Source: Pseudomonadales bacterium (lineage in GTDB: Bacteria > Pseudomonadota > Gammaproteobacteria > Pseudomonadales > Azotimanducaceae). From it: 7,058 bases of DNA. The notes below the pieces were generated by a model. That model saw nothing but the letters and a program-made list of their open reading frames with translations. It was not told where the DNA came from and did no database searches. The stretch lies in assembly GCA_021295935.1 (NCBI GenBank), contig JAGWBL010000050.1:1-7058 (forward strand), given 5' to 3'. Shown here in pieces: positions 1 through 6,796 of this stretch (position 1 is the stretch's first letter; each line of letters opens with the position of its first letter). The translations under genes and the position numbers were made by a program.

Positions 1-1242
1 CTCTTCGCCCTTGCTGTAGCGACGCAGACCGACATCTCCAGGTTCGCTCCACGACAGGTCGGAAAGATGCGCCAGCCCATCGACATGCCCGAAGAGACCT
101 ATGATGATGCCAAAGTCCGTGATCGACTTGATCTGGCCCCGGACCCGGTCGCCTGGCGAGTGGAGCTTGCTGAACGCGACCCACGGATTGTCACGACACT
201 GCTTGATTCCGAGCGACACACGCCGTCGGTCTTCGTCAATATCCAGCACCATGACCTCAACTTCCTGACTGACGGCCACGACCTTCGAAGGAATGACGTT
301 TCGATTGGTCCAATCCATCTCCGAGACGTGGACCAGGCCCTCCCCTCCTGGCTCTATCTCGGCGAAACACCCATAATACGTGATGTTGGTCACGGTGGCG
401 GGCAGTTTCGTGCCCTTGGGATAGCGGCGCGAGATGTTGACCCAAGGATCGTCACCCAGTTGCTTCATGCCCAAACCGATCCGATTGCGCTCACGGTCAA
501 TCGAAAGCACCTTGAGTTCGATATGCTGTCCGACCTCGACTATCTCGTTGGGGTGCCGTATGCGGCGCCAGGCCATGTGCGTGATGTGCAGCAATCCGTC
601 GATCCCACCCAAATCCACAAACGCCCCATACTCCTTGAGATTCTTCACGACGCCCTTGAGGACCTTGCCCTCCTCGAGCGACTTGAGCAGGGCTTCTCGT
701 TCCTCGCTGTTCTCGGCTTCAAGCACCGCGCGCCGCGAGACCACCACGTTGGCGCGCTTGGGATCCAACTTGATGACCTTGACGTCAATGCGTTCGCCTT
801 CGAGATTGACTCCGTCTCGCACCGGTCGTGCATCAAGCAAGGAGCCCGGCAGAAACGCGCGCACGAATTTGATGTCTACGGTGAATCCTCCCTTCACACG
901 TCCCACCAACGTTCCGGACACAGGGGTTTCCTTCTCATAAGCATCCGCAAGCATGTCCCAGGTCTCCGCACGCTTGGCCTTTTCGCGGGACAGACGGGTC
1001 TCGCCGAATCCGTCGTCGACGACCTCCATCTGGACCCTGACCTGGTCACCTACACTCAGATCCACTTCACCGGAAGGCCCGAGAAACTGTTCCTTTGGAA
1101 TGACGCCTTCAGACTTGAGGCCGACATGCACCGTCACGCTCTCGTTGTCGATGTCAACCACGGTCCCGGTCACGATCGAGCCGGGGATCATGTCGATGGT
1201 CTGAACGCTTTCCTCAAACAGCGCCTCGAAACTCTCAGTCAT
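1..1242 (-). CDS. rpsA: 30S ribosomal protein S1, 5' part (runs off left edge)
   Basis: Ribosomal protein S1 binds the 30S subunit and captures and unfolds mRNA during translation initiation. The reading frame is open from ATG at 1242 to the window edge (414 codons). The protein starts MTESFEALFEES and follows E. coli S1 almost without gaps: domain 1 about residues 21-87, domain 2 about 105-170 (VKGGFTV, RAFLPGSL), domain 3 about 187-255 (EYGAFVDLGG), domain 4 about 272-342 (VHVSEMDWTN), and the start of domain 5 (SITDFG) from about 362. With the usual length near 557 residues, about 145, including domain 6, are missing. The start is supported by AAGGA five bases upstream and by the family N-terminus. 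Odd residues at normally conserved places are H39 for D, H222 in HITHMAW for D, and Y289 in TYYG for D. It lies downstream of cmk, as is usual in gammaproteobacteria. Confidence 0.97.
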   Translation of the reverse strand, partial: MTESFEALFEESVQTIDMIPGSIVTGTVVDIDNESVTVHVGLKSEGVIPKEQFLGPSGEVDLSVGDQVRVQMEVVDDGFGETRLSREKAKRAETWDMLADAYEKETPVSGTLVGRVKGGFTVDIKFVRAFLPGSLLDARPVRDGVNLEGERIDVKVIKLDPKRANVVVSRRAVLEAENSEEREALLKSLEEGKVLKGVVKNLKEYGAFVDLGGIDGLLHITHMAWRRIRHPNEIVEVGQHIELKVLSIDRERNRIGLGMKQLGDDPWVNISRRYPKGTKLPATVTNITYYGCFAEIEPGGEGLVHVSEMDWTNRNVIPSKVVAVSQEVEVMVLDIDEDRRRVSLGIKQCRDNPWVAFSKLHSPGDRVRGQIKSITDFGIIIGLFGHVDGLAHLSDLSWSEPGDVGLRRYSKGEE

Positions 1243-1247
1243 AGATG

Positions 1248-1252
1248 TCCTT
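1248..1252 (-). promoter_or_regulatory. Shine-Dalgarno of rpsA
   Basis: AAGGA on the minus strand, five bases before the rpsA ATG at 1242. It fixes the start codon together with the MTESF N-terminus. In E. coli the rpsA start region lacks a strong Shine-Dalgarno and is autoregulated by S1; this one looks more ordinary, so that type of control cannot be assumed. Confidence 0.6.
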
Positions 1253-1322
1253 GTGTTTGACCATGAAGCAAAAATGCACCCGCCACGACACGTTCCAGAT
1301 GCCGCTCGCAACCAAGTGGAGA

Positions 1323-1340
1323 GCCGGGCGAAGGACCGGC
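1323..1340 (-). repeat. short inverted repeat in the rpsA leader
   Basis: Arms GCCGG and CCGGC separated by eight bases could form a GC-rich hairpin in the leader RNA, about 80 bases upstream of the rpsA ATG. There is no T-run, so it does not look like an intrinsic terminator. Any regulatory role, for example in S1 feedback, is conjecture. Confidence 0.3.
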
Positions 1341-1368
1341 TGTGGGGAAGACACTCTCAAGATGAGCG

Positions 1369-1374
1369 ATTTTA
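1369..1374 (-). promoter_or_regulatory. possible -10 element upstream of rpsA
   Basis: TAAAAT on the minus strand matches the sigma70 -10 consensus at five of six positions and lies about 127 bases before the rpsA start. The expected -35 region is G-rich (GGGGCA at 17-bp spacing) and poor, so this is only a candidate. Confidence 0.22.
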
Positions 1375-1504
1375 CACTTGTGACCCTGCCCTGCCCCACC
1401 AGGGCACGAAACAAAACTGCTTGCCAAGATGAATCGCGCGACTGCGGAATCTTCTAGGCCGCATGGTCTACTGCACCAAGATCCAGTGTCGCGCTCGATA
1501 CCGC

Positions 1505-2287
1505 TCAGGGAATTGACGCCACGCAATCCACCACTCTGCGAACGACCTCGTCGAACGTCATGTTGCTGGTATCCATGCGCTTGCTGTCGCCCGCGGGTTC
1601 CAACGGGGCGAGCTGTCTCTCGACATCACGCTTGTCGCGGTCCTCGATGGAGCGTTCCAGTGACTTCAGCGTCGGAGACGCCCCTTCAGCGGTTGCTTGC
1701 TGCAGGCGACGTCGCGCTCGTTCACGGACGGATGCCGTGAGAAATATCTTGATCGTCGCGTCAGGAAACACCACGGTGCCCATGTCCCTGCCCTCCGCCA
1801 CCAGCCCCGGCTCTCTGCGGCATGCTCTCTGTACAGGTCGCAACGTGTCCCGTACCGTCTTGCACATGGCCACGTGACTCGCGAGCCGCGACACTTCCTC
1901 CACTCGAACCGCACTGGAAATGTCTCGACCATTCCAACGGACCGAGGCTGATTCAGCGGATCCGGGCAATTGGATCTCCACGTCATGCCTGAAACGATGG
2001 CTCGACACCGCCGAAGATTCCGATTCGAGACACATGCGCAATCTGTCTCGGACCATCGTCGAGAGCCCCTGCAGTTGCTCGGCACCCATTCCCTCCCGAA
2101 TCGCGCAATAAGCCACAATTCGATAGAGCAGTCCGCTGTCGAGGCGATGCCATCCCAATCTGCCGGCCACGGCTGTGGCAACCGTCGACTTTCCAGATCC
2201 CGCCGGGCCGTCAATTGCCACGACCGGAGGAAGTGCTCTCGACCGGGGCTCGCCAATGGATTCCGAGGATGTACCGCGGGCAAGCAC
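1505..2287 (-). CDS. cmk: cytidylate kinase
   Basis: Cmk phosphorylates CMP and dCMP to the diphosphates using ATP, in cytosolic pyrimidine salvage and mRNA turnover. From GTG 2287 the product is 260 residues (E. coli 227). Visible motifs are the P-loop GPAGSGKST (27-35), LDSGLLYR (49-56), the CMP-binding stretch with GRDIS and VRVEEVSRLAS (120-137), GLVAEGRDMGTVVFPDA (161-177), the basic RERARRR segment (188-194) and RDKRD (217-221). The end, TS..TFDEVV..V, is normal for the family. No ATG lies before the P-loop. GTG 2287 is chosen because AGGTGG lies nine bases upstream. GTG 2317 (276 residues), overlapping the hisC stop as GTGA, is the alternative. hisC ends 26 bp upstream, where tyrA/aroA would often lie. 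The stop codon is TGA. Confidence 0.93.
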   Translation of the reverse strand: MLARGTSSESIGEPRSRALPPVVAIDGPAGSGKSTVATAVAGRLGWHRLDSGLLYRIVAYCAIREGMGAEQLQGLSTMVRDRLRMCLESESSAVSSHRFRHDVEIQLPGSAESASVRWNGRDISSAVRVEEVSRLASHVAMCKTVRDTLRPVQRACRREPGLVAEGRDMGTVVFPDATIKIFLTASVRERARRRLQQATAEGASPTLKSLERSIEDRDKRDVERQLAPLEPAGDSKRMDTSNMTFDEVVRRVVDCVASIP

Positions 2288-2296
2288 GCTAGCGAT

Positions 2297-2304
2297 CCAC
2301 CTCC
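2297..2304 (-). promoter_or_regulatory. likely ribosome-binding site of cmk
   Basis: The minus strand reads GGAGGTGG here. GGAGG is 12 bases from GTG 2287, and the overlapping AGGTGG is nine bases from it. This is the best Shine-Dalgarno-like sequence near the 5' end of cmk and decides the start call over GTG 2317, which lacks one. Confidence 0.4.
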
Positions 2305-2313
2305 ATCCCAAGG

Positions 2314-3402
2314 TCACTGGATGGTCGCAAGAGCATCCAGAAACCTCTCGTTCTCTTCGGGCAGGCCGATGGTGACACGCAAGTGATCGGGCATGCCGCA
2401 ACTCGCGACAGGCCGCACGATCACTCCTCTCGCCAACAGCCGCTCGTACACGGAGAGAGCCGGCTGTTGGCAGCGCATTGTGACGAAGTTGCCGGCCGAG
2501 CACAGTGTCTCGTATCCGAGGTTGGCGAGCTCGGACCGAACTCTCTGCATGCCAGAACGGTTCAGGGTCTCGCTTTCCTTGATGAACTCGTCCTCGCAAA
2601 TCGCTGCCTCCGCCGCCGCCAGGCCGAGACGACTCACATTGAACGGCGGCCGAACGCGATTCAACAGGTCCGCGAATCCGGGAGACGACACCGAGTATCC
2701 GATGCGCATCCCTGCCAGACCGTGGATCTTAGAGAACGTGCGAGTGACTACCAGGTTCGGGAACTCCGAGATCCATCCCACTCCGCTCTCGTAGCCATCC
2801 ATCGGCGCGGCATACTCGAAGTACGCCTCATCCAATACCACCCAAACGCGTTCCGAGATAGTCCGGAGGAATATCCGGAGGTTGCGCTCGTGGATCCACG
2901 TGCCCGTGGGGTTGTTTGGGTTCGCGATGAACACCATGCGCGTGGCGTCGGTGACGCGATTCAGCATCTCAGGCAGGTCGTGACCCCAGTCCCGGGAGGC
3001 GACTCTCACGAACTTCCCCCCGGCAGCTGCAACCAGCATGGGATACAACATGAAACAGGTCTGGTCGACGATGGCTTCCGACTCTGGAACCAGAATCGCT
3101 CGAGTCGCCAGGTCCAACACTTCGTTGGATCCATTGCCAAGCGTTATCTGGTCCGCGTCTACGCCCAAGCGCGCCGCAAGAGACCGCTTCAGGCCGAGCC
3201 CGAATGGATCCGGATACCGCGAGAGCGTCCCAAGCGGCGAGCGAATGCCGGACTGGACCCGATCTCCGGCCCCGCGGGGATTCTCGTTGCTGGCGAGGTG
3301 CACCGGATTCCTGATGCTGAGTTCCCGCGCTGACTCCTCGGTGGGCGTGCCGGGAGCGCAAGGACTCAGCGATTGCGCGAACGGATTGACCTGTTGACGC
3401 AT
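2314..3402 (-). CDS. hisC: histidinol-phosphate aminotransferase (HisC2-like)
   Basis: A PLP-dependent fold-type I aminotransferase that converts imidazole-acetol phosphate plus glutamate to histidinol phosphate. Members in this supraoperon position can also transaminate aromatic keto acids. The 362 residues from ATG 3402 show LASNENPRGA (36-45), GNGSNE (89-94), the PLP-binding IANPNNPTGTW (159-169) and VVLDEAY with D191 (188-194), the Schiff-base lysine K225 in RTFSKIHGLAGMRIGY, and the substrate-carboxylate arginine R342 in HLRVTIGLP. Length and motifs are normal and close to Pseudomonas HisC2. ATG 3402 is preferred over TTG 3435 because MRQQVNPFAQSLSPCAPG fits the family start; no strong Shine-Dalgarno is visible. 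serC ends 124 bp upstream with no pheA between. Whether histidine or phenylalanine/tyrosine synthesis is the main role cannot be told from this window. The stop is TGA. Confidence 0.95.
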   Translation of the reverse strand: MRQQVNPFAQSLSPCAPGTPTEESARELSIRNPVHLASNENPRGAGDRVQSGIRSPLGTLSRYPDPFGLGLKRSLAARLGVDADQITLGNGSNEVLDLATRAILVPESEAIVDQTCFMLYPMLVAAAGGKFVRVASRDWGHDLPEMLNRVTDATRMVFIANPNNPTGTWIHERNLRIFLRTISERVWVVLDEAYFEYAAPMDGYESGVGWISEFPNLVVTRTFSKIHGLAGMRIGYSVSSPGFADLLNRVRPPFNVSRLGLAAAEAAICEDEFIKESETLNRSGMQRVRSELANLGYETLCSAGNFVTMRCQQPALSVYERLLARGVIVRPVASCGMPDHLRVTIGLPEENERFLDALATIQ

Positions 3403-3526
3403 GACAAATTCTGCGACGTGCCTCGATTGCACCAAGTCAGAGCAGACGCCGACAAGAGTTCTTGGATTTCGAACAGGAATTCACACCAGTCAAAGGGGAG
3501 TTGTCGGTTCCACCTGCACGAAGATC
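3403..3526 (-). other. serC-hisC gap with inverted repeat
   Basis: A 124-bp gap without a gene, where pheA lies in related supraoperons. It contains a perfect 7-bp inverted repeat (minus strand CCGACAA at 3507-3501 and TTGTCGG at 3455-3449) enclosing 45 bases. Inside it is TTGACT (3493-3488), a good -35 match, but at 16-bp spacing the -10 is only CGAAAT (3471-3466). It may be a weak hisC promoter or the scar of a lost gene. I see no recognisable pheA fragment. Confidence 0.3.
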
Positions 3527-4594
3527 CTAGGCGGTCCGTTCGAAGTCCTGCATGAACTCAACGAGTTGACGGACGTCGCTTTCGGATACGGCGTTGTACA
3601 GGCTGGCGCGTATGCCGCCCACCCTTTGGTGTCCCTTGAGGTTGCGCAGACCGCGTCCCTCCGCTGCTTCCAAGAACTTCTGATCCATCGTCTCGCTGCC
3701 AAGCCAGAACGGCACGTTGACCCGTGACCTGCACTCGCTCGGCAGTGTGGTGAGGTAGAGATCGCTCTGGTCGAGCACATGGTAGAGAAGCCTGGACTTG
3801 ACTTCGGTCCTGCGTTCCATCTCCGCAACCCCGCCTTCCGCCAATACCCACTCGAACACTAGGCCAGCCACGTACCAACTGAACGTAGCAGGCGTGTTGA
3901 GCATCGAACCAGCTCTTGCATGCCTGCGATAGCTCAGCATCGACGGCAACTCGCCGGACATGGCGTCGATCACTTCTCGGTGCACGATCACGATGGTCAC
4001 GCCTGCTGGACCAGCGTTCTTCTGCGCCCCGGCGTAAGCCAAGCTTGCCGAGTTGACGTCCAACGGCCGCGTCAGGAACTCAGAGGAGATGTCTGCGCAC
4101 ACCGGTGTGTCTCCCATTGAAGGCAACTCGGGAAACTGCACACCGTTGACGGTCTCGTTGGCGGTGATGTGGACGTAGGGACGCCCCTCGCAATTGCCCC
4201 AAGACACGATATCGGAACACGCGCTGGCGCCACTCGCCAGCACGTCCACTTCGCGTATGCAGCGAGCCTCTGATATCGCCTTCGAAGCCCAGACTCCCGT
4301 GTCGACATACCCAGCCGGTCTGCCGCCGTCGGGAAAGTTCATCGGGATCATCGCGAACTGCAGCGTCGCGCCCCCCTGAAGGAACAGCACTTCAAAGTCG
4401 TCATTCAATCCGTAGATGGCCCTCAGGTTGCGTTTCGATCGGTCGGCAAGCTCCATGAATTCAGGCGAGCGATGACTGGTCTCCATGATGGAGTGACCGA
4501 GCCCGCGGTAGTCCAGCAACTCGTCTTGCACGCGCTCAAGCACCGCAAGGGGCAGCGCAGCCGGACCTGCCGAGAAATTGATGGATCGGTTCAT
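3527..4594 (-). CDS. serC: phosphoserine aminotransferase
   Basis: SerC transaminates 3-phosphohydroxypyruvate with glutamate in serine synthesis and also acts in pyridoxal-phosphate synthesis. The product is 355 residues (E. coli 362). It shows INFSAGPAALP (5-15), METSHRSPEF with H41-R42, LQGGATLQFA (72-81), W102, ADISSEF..RP (168-176), the PLP lysine K192 in AGAQKN, GSMLNTPATFSWY, and LKGHQRVGGIRASLYNA near 319-335. ATG 4594 is chosen because MNRSINFSAGP matches the family start. An upstream in-frame TTG 4639 would add 15 unusual residues. Neither has a strong Shine-Dalgarno, so coupling to gyrA translation, whose stop is 66 bp upstream, is plausible. Odd: the family motif KGHR is KGHQ here (Q323), although an arginine follows at 324. 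The stop is TAG. Confidence 0.95.
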   Translation of the reverse strand: MNRSINFSAGPAALPLAVLERVQDELLDYRGLGHSIMETSHRSPEFMELADRSKRNLRAIYGLNDDFEVLFLQGGATLQFAMIPMNFPDGGRPAGYVDTGVWASKAISEARCIREVDVLASGASACSDIVSWGNCEGRPYVHITANETVNGVQFPELPSMGDTPVCADISSEFLTRPLDVNSASLAYAGAQKNAGPAGVTIVIVHREVIDAMSGELPSMLSYRRHARAGSMLNTPATFSWYVAGLVFEWVLAEGGVAEMERRTEVKSRLLYHVLDQSDLYLTTLPSECRSRVNVPFWLGSETMDQKFLEAAEGRGLRNLKGHQRVGGIRASLYNAVSESDVRQLVEFMQDFERTA

Positions 4595-4646
4595 GCGACT
4601 GCCAGCGAGTGGCTTCTCTTTCGAGTGCGGAGGTCCCAAGTATTCA

Positions 4647-4664
4647 CTGAACCTGCAGGTTCAG
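4647..4664. repeat. 18-bp perfect palindrome over the gyrA stop codon
   Basis: CTGAACCTGCAGGTTCAG reads the same on both strands. It contains the gyrA stop TGA (minus strand 4663-4661). As RNA it could form a 7-bp stem with a TGCA loop. No T-tract follows on either strand, so it is not a standard intrinsic terminator. On the minus strand the next bases are TGAA, so the TTCA arm could also pair forward. It might slow ribosomes or protect an mRNA end at the gyrA-serC junction, or be a protein-binding site; none of this is shown. Confidence 0.8.
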
Positions 4665-6796
4665 ATCCTGTCCTCGTTCAATGGACCTACCGCAGCGTCG
4701 GGGGAATCTGAGGGCTGCTCCGGCGGGTCGGGTTCATCGCCTTGCGGTGCAGCTTCCGCATCTGCTTCAACGACACGTTCGGCATCGACAAGAGTTGCTC
4801 CCTCGTCCAACCGGATGAGCGTGACTCCCTGCGCGTACCTGCCCAAGGAGGAGATCTTGGAGACTCCGGTACGGATCATTGTTCCTTGGTCAGTGATCAG
4901 AAACACCTCATCACTGTCGGCAACCTGCAGCGCCCCAACCAGCTTGCCGTTCCGTTCGGATTTTGGCGCGACAATGCGACCCTTGCCCCTTCGGCGCTGA
5001 ATCGTTACTCCGTGAAGCGGGGTTCGCTTGCCGAATCCAAACTCTGTGACCAACAGCAACTCCTCTCCAGGTTGGCAGACGATTAATGAAATGACTCTGG
5101 AACCTGGTGCCACACGAATGCCGGCCACGCCCATGGATACCCGACCCATGACCCGAACGTCGGACTCCTGGAACTTGATTGCGTGACCACTGCTCGAAAC
5201 GAGCATCAACTCTCGGGACCCGTCCGTGATCGCCACGCCAACCAGCGAGTCTCCCTCCTTCAGATTTAGGGCGATCAAGCCGTTGGATCGCTGGCGCGCG
5301 AAATGCGCAAGCGAAGTCCGCTTCACCCGACCTAAGGCAGTCGCCATCACAACGTAGCGCTCGTCCTCAAATTCGCGGATCGGATAGATGCAGGTGATTT
5401 TCTCGTTCTCCTGAAGGCGCAACAGGTTGACCAAGGGTCTACCCGTGGCCGTTCGTCCTGCCTCCGGTATCTGGAACGTGCGTAACCAGTAGACGCGACC
5501 ACGATCCGAGAAGCAAAGCAGCACGTCGTGCGTGTTGGCGACCAGCAGTTGTTCCACAAAGTCCTCGTCGCGCACCTTTGTCGCCACCTTGCCGCGCCCA
5601 CCCCTGCCTTGAGCAACGTAGCTGTTCAGGGACTGGAGCTTGGCGTATCCGCGATGCGAAACGGTGACGACCTTGTCTTCCCTTGCAATCAGATCGATGT
5701 CCGAAAGGTCTTCCTGGCTCTCCCGGATTTCCGTACGACGTTCATCGCCGAACTGTTCCTTGATTTCGATCAGTTCATCCCTGATTGCCTGGTCAAGTCG
5801 AGTCGAGCTCGCCAAAATCCCCTCAAGCTCGTTGATGCGCGAAAGGATCTGCTCGTACTCGTCGATGATCTTGTTCTTCTCGAGTCCTGTCAGCCGCCTC
5901 AATGTCATGTCGAGGATGGCGCGTGCCTGCTCCTCGGACAGGTAGTACCGCCCGTCTCGATACCCCAGTTGAGGCCTGAGGGACTTGGGGCGCCAAACGG
6001 TCAGGTCAACCCGATCGAAGAACGCCTCTACGCCTTGCTCGTCGCCTCCGGACGCCATATCGACCTGCGATTCGGAACGCAACGGCCAACCTTGTTCCAT
6101 GAGTGCCAGGCGAGCCGCGTCCGGCGTCGCCGACTTGCGGATCAAGTCCACGACCTGGTCGATGTTCTCCAGCGCGATCAGCTGACCTTCGAGCACATGC
6201 CCGCGAGCCCGGAGACGTGCGAGTTCGAAGATGGCCCGTCGGATGACGACGTCGCGACGGTCGTTGAGAAACGCCACGAGCATCTGCTTGAGGTTGAGCG
6301 TTCTAGGCTGACCGTTGACCAAGGCAACGCAATTGATCCCGTAGGTGCTTTGGAGGCGTGTCTGGTGGTACAGATTGTTCAGGACGACGTGCGCATCGAA
6401 GTCCTTCCGGGTCTCGATTACGATGCTCAGCCCCAGCTTGTCGGACTCGTCACGGAGCTCCCGGATGCCGCTGAGCTTCTTCAGCTTGACAAGTTCAGCA
6501 ATCTTCTCGATGAGCTGTGCCTTGTTGGTCTGGTAGGGGATCTCCGTGACCTCGATGTACTCGCGTCCGTTTGGCCGTTCCTTGACCTCGGCTCTGGCAC
6601 GGACCACGACTGAGCCCCGCCCCGTCCGATAGGCGCGAACACTGCCTGCGCGGCCATTGATGATCGCTCCCGTCGGGAAGTCAGGTCCTCGAACATGCTG
6701 AAGCAGATCGTCAACTTCCAGGCTCGGATCCTCGATCAACGCGAGACAGGCATCAGTGACTTCCCCAAGGTTGTGCGGAGGGATGTTGGTTGCCAT
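4661..6796 (-). CDS. gyrA: DNA gyrase subunit A, part downstream of the in-frame TGA
   Basis: This is the remainder of GyrA, the DNA-breaking and DNA-wrapping subunit of the A2B2 gyrase that introduces negative supercoils. The 711 residues start MATNIPPHNLGEV, equivalent to E. coli residue 178. They cover the rest of the DNA-gate region and tower (GPDFPTGAIINGR, YRTGRG, LRDESDK at 114-120), the coiled coil (about 160-345, LRRLTGLE, EQFGDERRTEI) and the C-terminal pinwheel. The GyrA box is Q396-GRGGRG-K403, essential for DNA wrapping. An acidic tail (DAEAAPQGDEPDPPEQ) ends the protein. The frame is the same as in 6797-7057, so the whole is one gene broken by a single codon. The ATG directly after the TGA could allow reinitiation, but no Shine-Dalgarno is seen. 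Unusual residues are T298 in ILDMTL (normally R) and Y653 in GRYAQGV (normally N or S). The stop is TGA. Confidence 0.93.
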   Translation of the reverse strand: MATNIPPHNLGEVTDACLALIEDPSLEVDDLLQHVRGPDFPTGAIINGRAGSVRAYRTGRGSVVVRARAEVKERPNGREYIEVTEIPYQTNKAQLIEKIAELVKLKKLSGIRELRDESDKLGLSIVIETRKDFDAHVVLNNLYHQTRLQSTYGINCVALVNGQPRTLNLKQMLVAFLNDRRDVVIRRAIFELARLRARGHVLEGQLIALENIDQVVDLIRKSATPDAARLALMEQGWPLRSESQVDMASGGDEQGVEAFFDRVDLTVWRPKSLRPQLGYRDGRYYLSEEQARAILDMTLRRLTGLEKNKIIDEYEQILSRINELEGILASSTRLDQAIRDELIEIKEQFGDERRTEIRESQEDLSDIDLIAREDKVVTVSHRGYAKLQSLNSYVAQGRGGRGKVATKVRDEDFVEQLLVANTHDVLLCFSDRGRVYWLRTFQIPEAGRTATGRPLVNLLRLQENEKITCIYPIREFEDERYVVMATALGRVKRTSLAHFARQRSNGLIALNLKEGDSLVGVAITDGSRELMLVSSSGHAIKFQESDVRVMGRVSMGVAGIRVAPGSRVISLIVCQPGEELLLVTEFGFGKRTPLHGVTIQRRRGKGRIVAPKSERNGKLVGALQVADSDEVFLITDQGTMIRTGVSKISSLGRYAQGVTLIRLDEGATLVDAERVVEADAEAAPQGDEPDPPEQPSDSPDAAVGPLNEDRI

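Larger units (their letters stand above)
1243..1504 (-). other. cmk-rpsA intergenic region / rpsA leader
   Basis: A 262-bp gap without a convincing gene, by far the longest in the window. It is a natural place for an rpsA promoter and leader, as in E. coli where rpsA has its own promoters. Visible elements on the minus strand are a -10-like TAAAAT at 1374-1369, an inverted repeat GCCGG/CCGGC (1323-1327 and 1336-1340, eight-base loop), and a G-rich run near 1385-1403 with a possible GCCC/GGGC hairpin. No T-tract follows that hairpin, so I do not call a terminator. Function is inferred from position only. Confidence 0.4.

Noticed and set aside
67..1260. 397-codon open frame on the plus strand
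   Set aside because: Exactly antisense to rpsA. Its sequence looks like the complement of conserved S1 codons and resembles no family.
1385..1403. Possible terminator after cmk
   Set aside because: A GCCC/GGGC hairpin can form, but no T-tract follows on the minus strand.
1239..1526. 95-codon minus-strand frame bridging cmk and rpsA
   Set aside because: TTG start without a ribosome-binding site, overlaps both neighbours, low-complexity Ser/Gly/Pro/Cys composition and no recognisable family.
2383..3333. 316-codon open frame on the plus strand
   Set aside because: Antisense to hisC, rich in Arg and His as expected from a GC-rich shadow frame.
5528..6613. 361-codon open frame on the plus strand
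   Set aside because: Antisense to conserved gyrA; no family features of its own.
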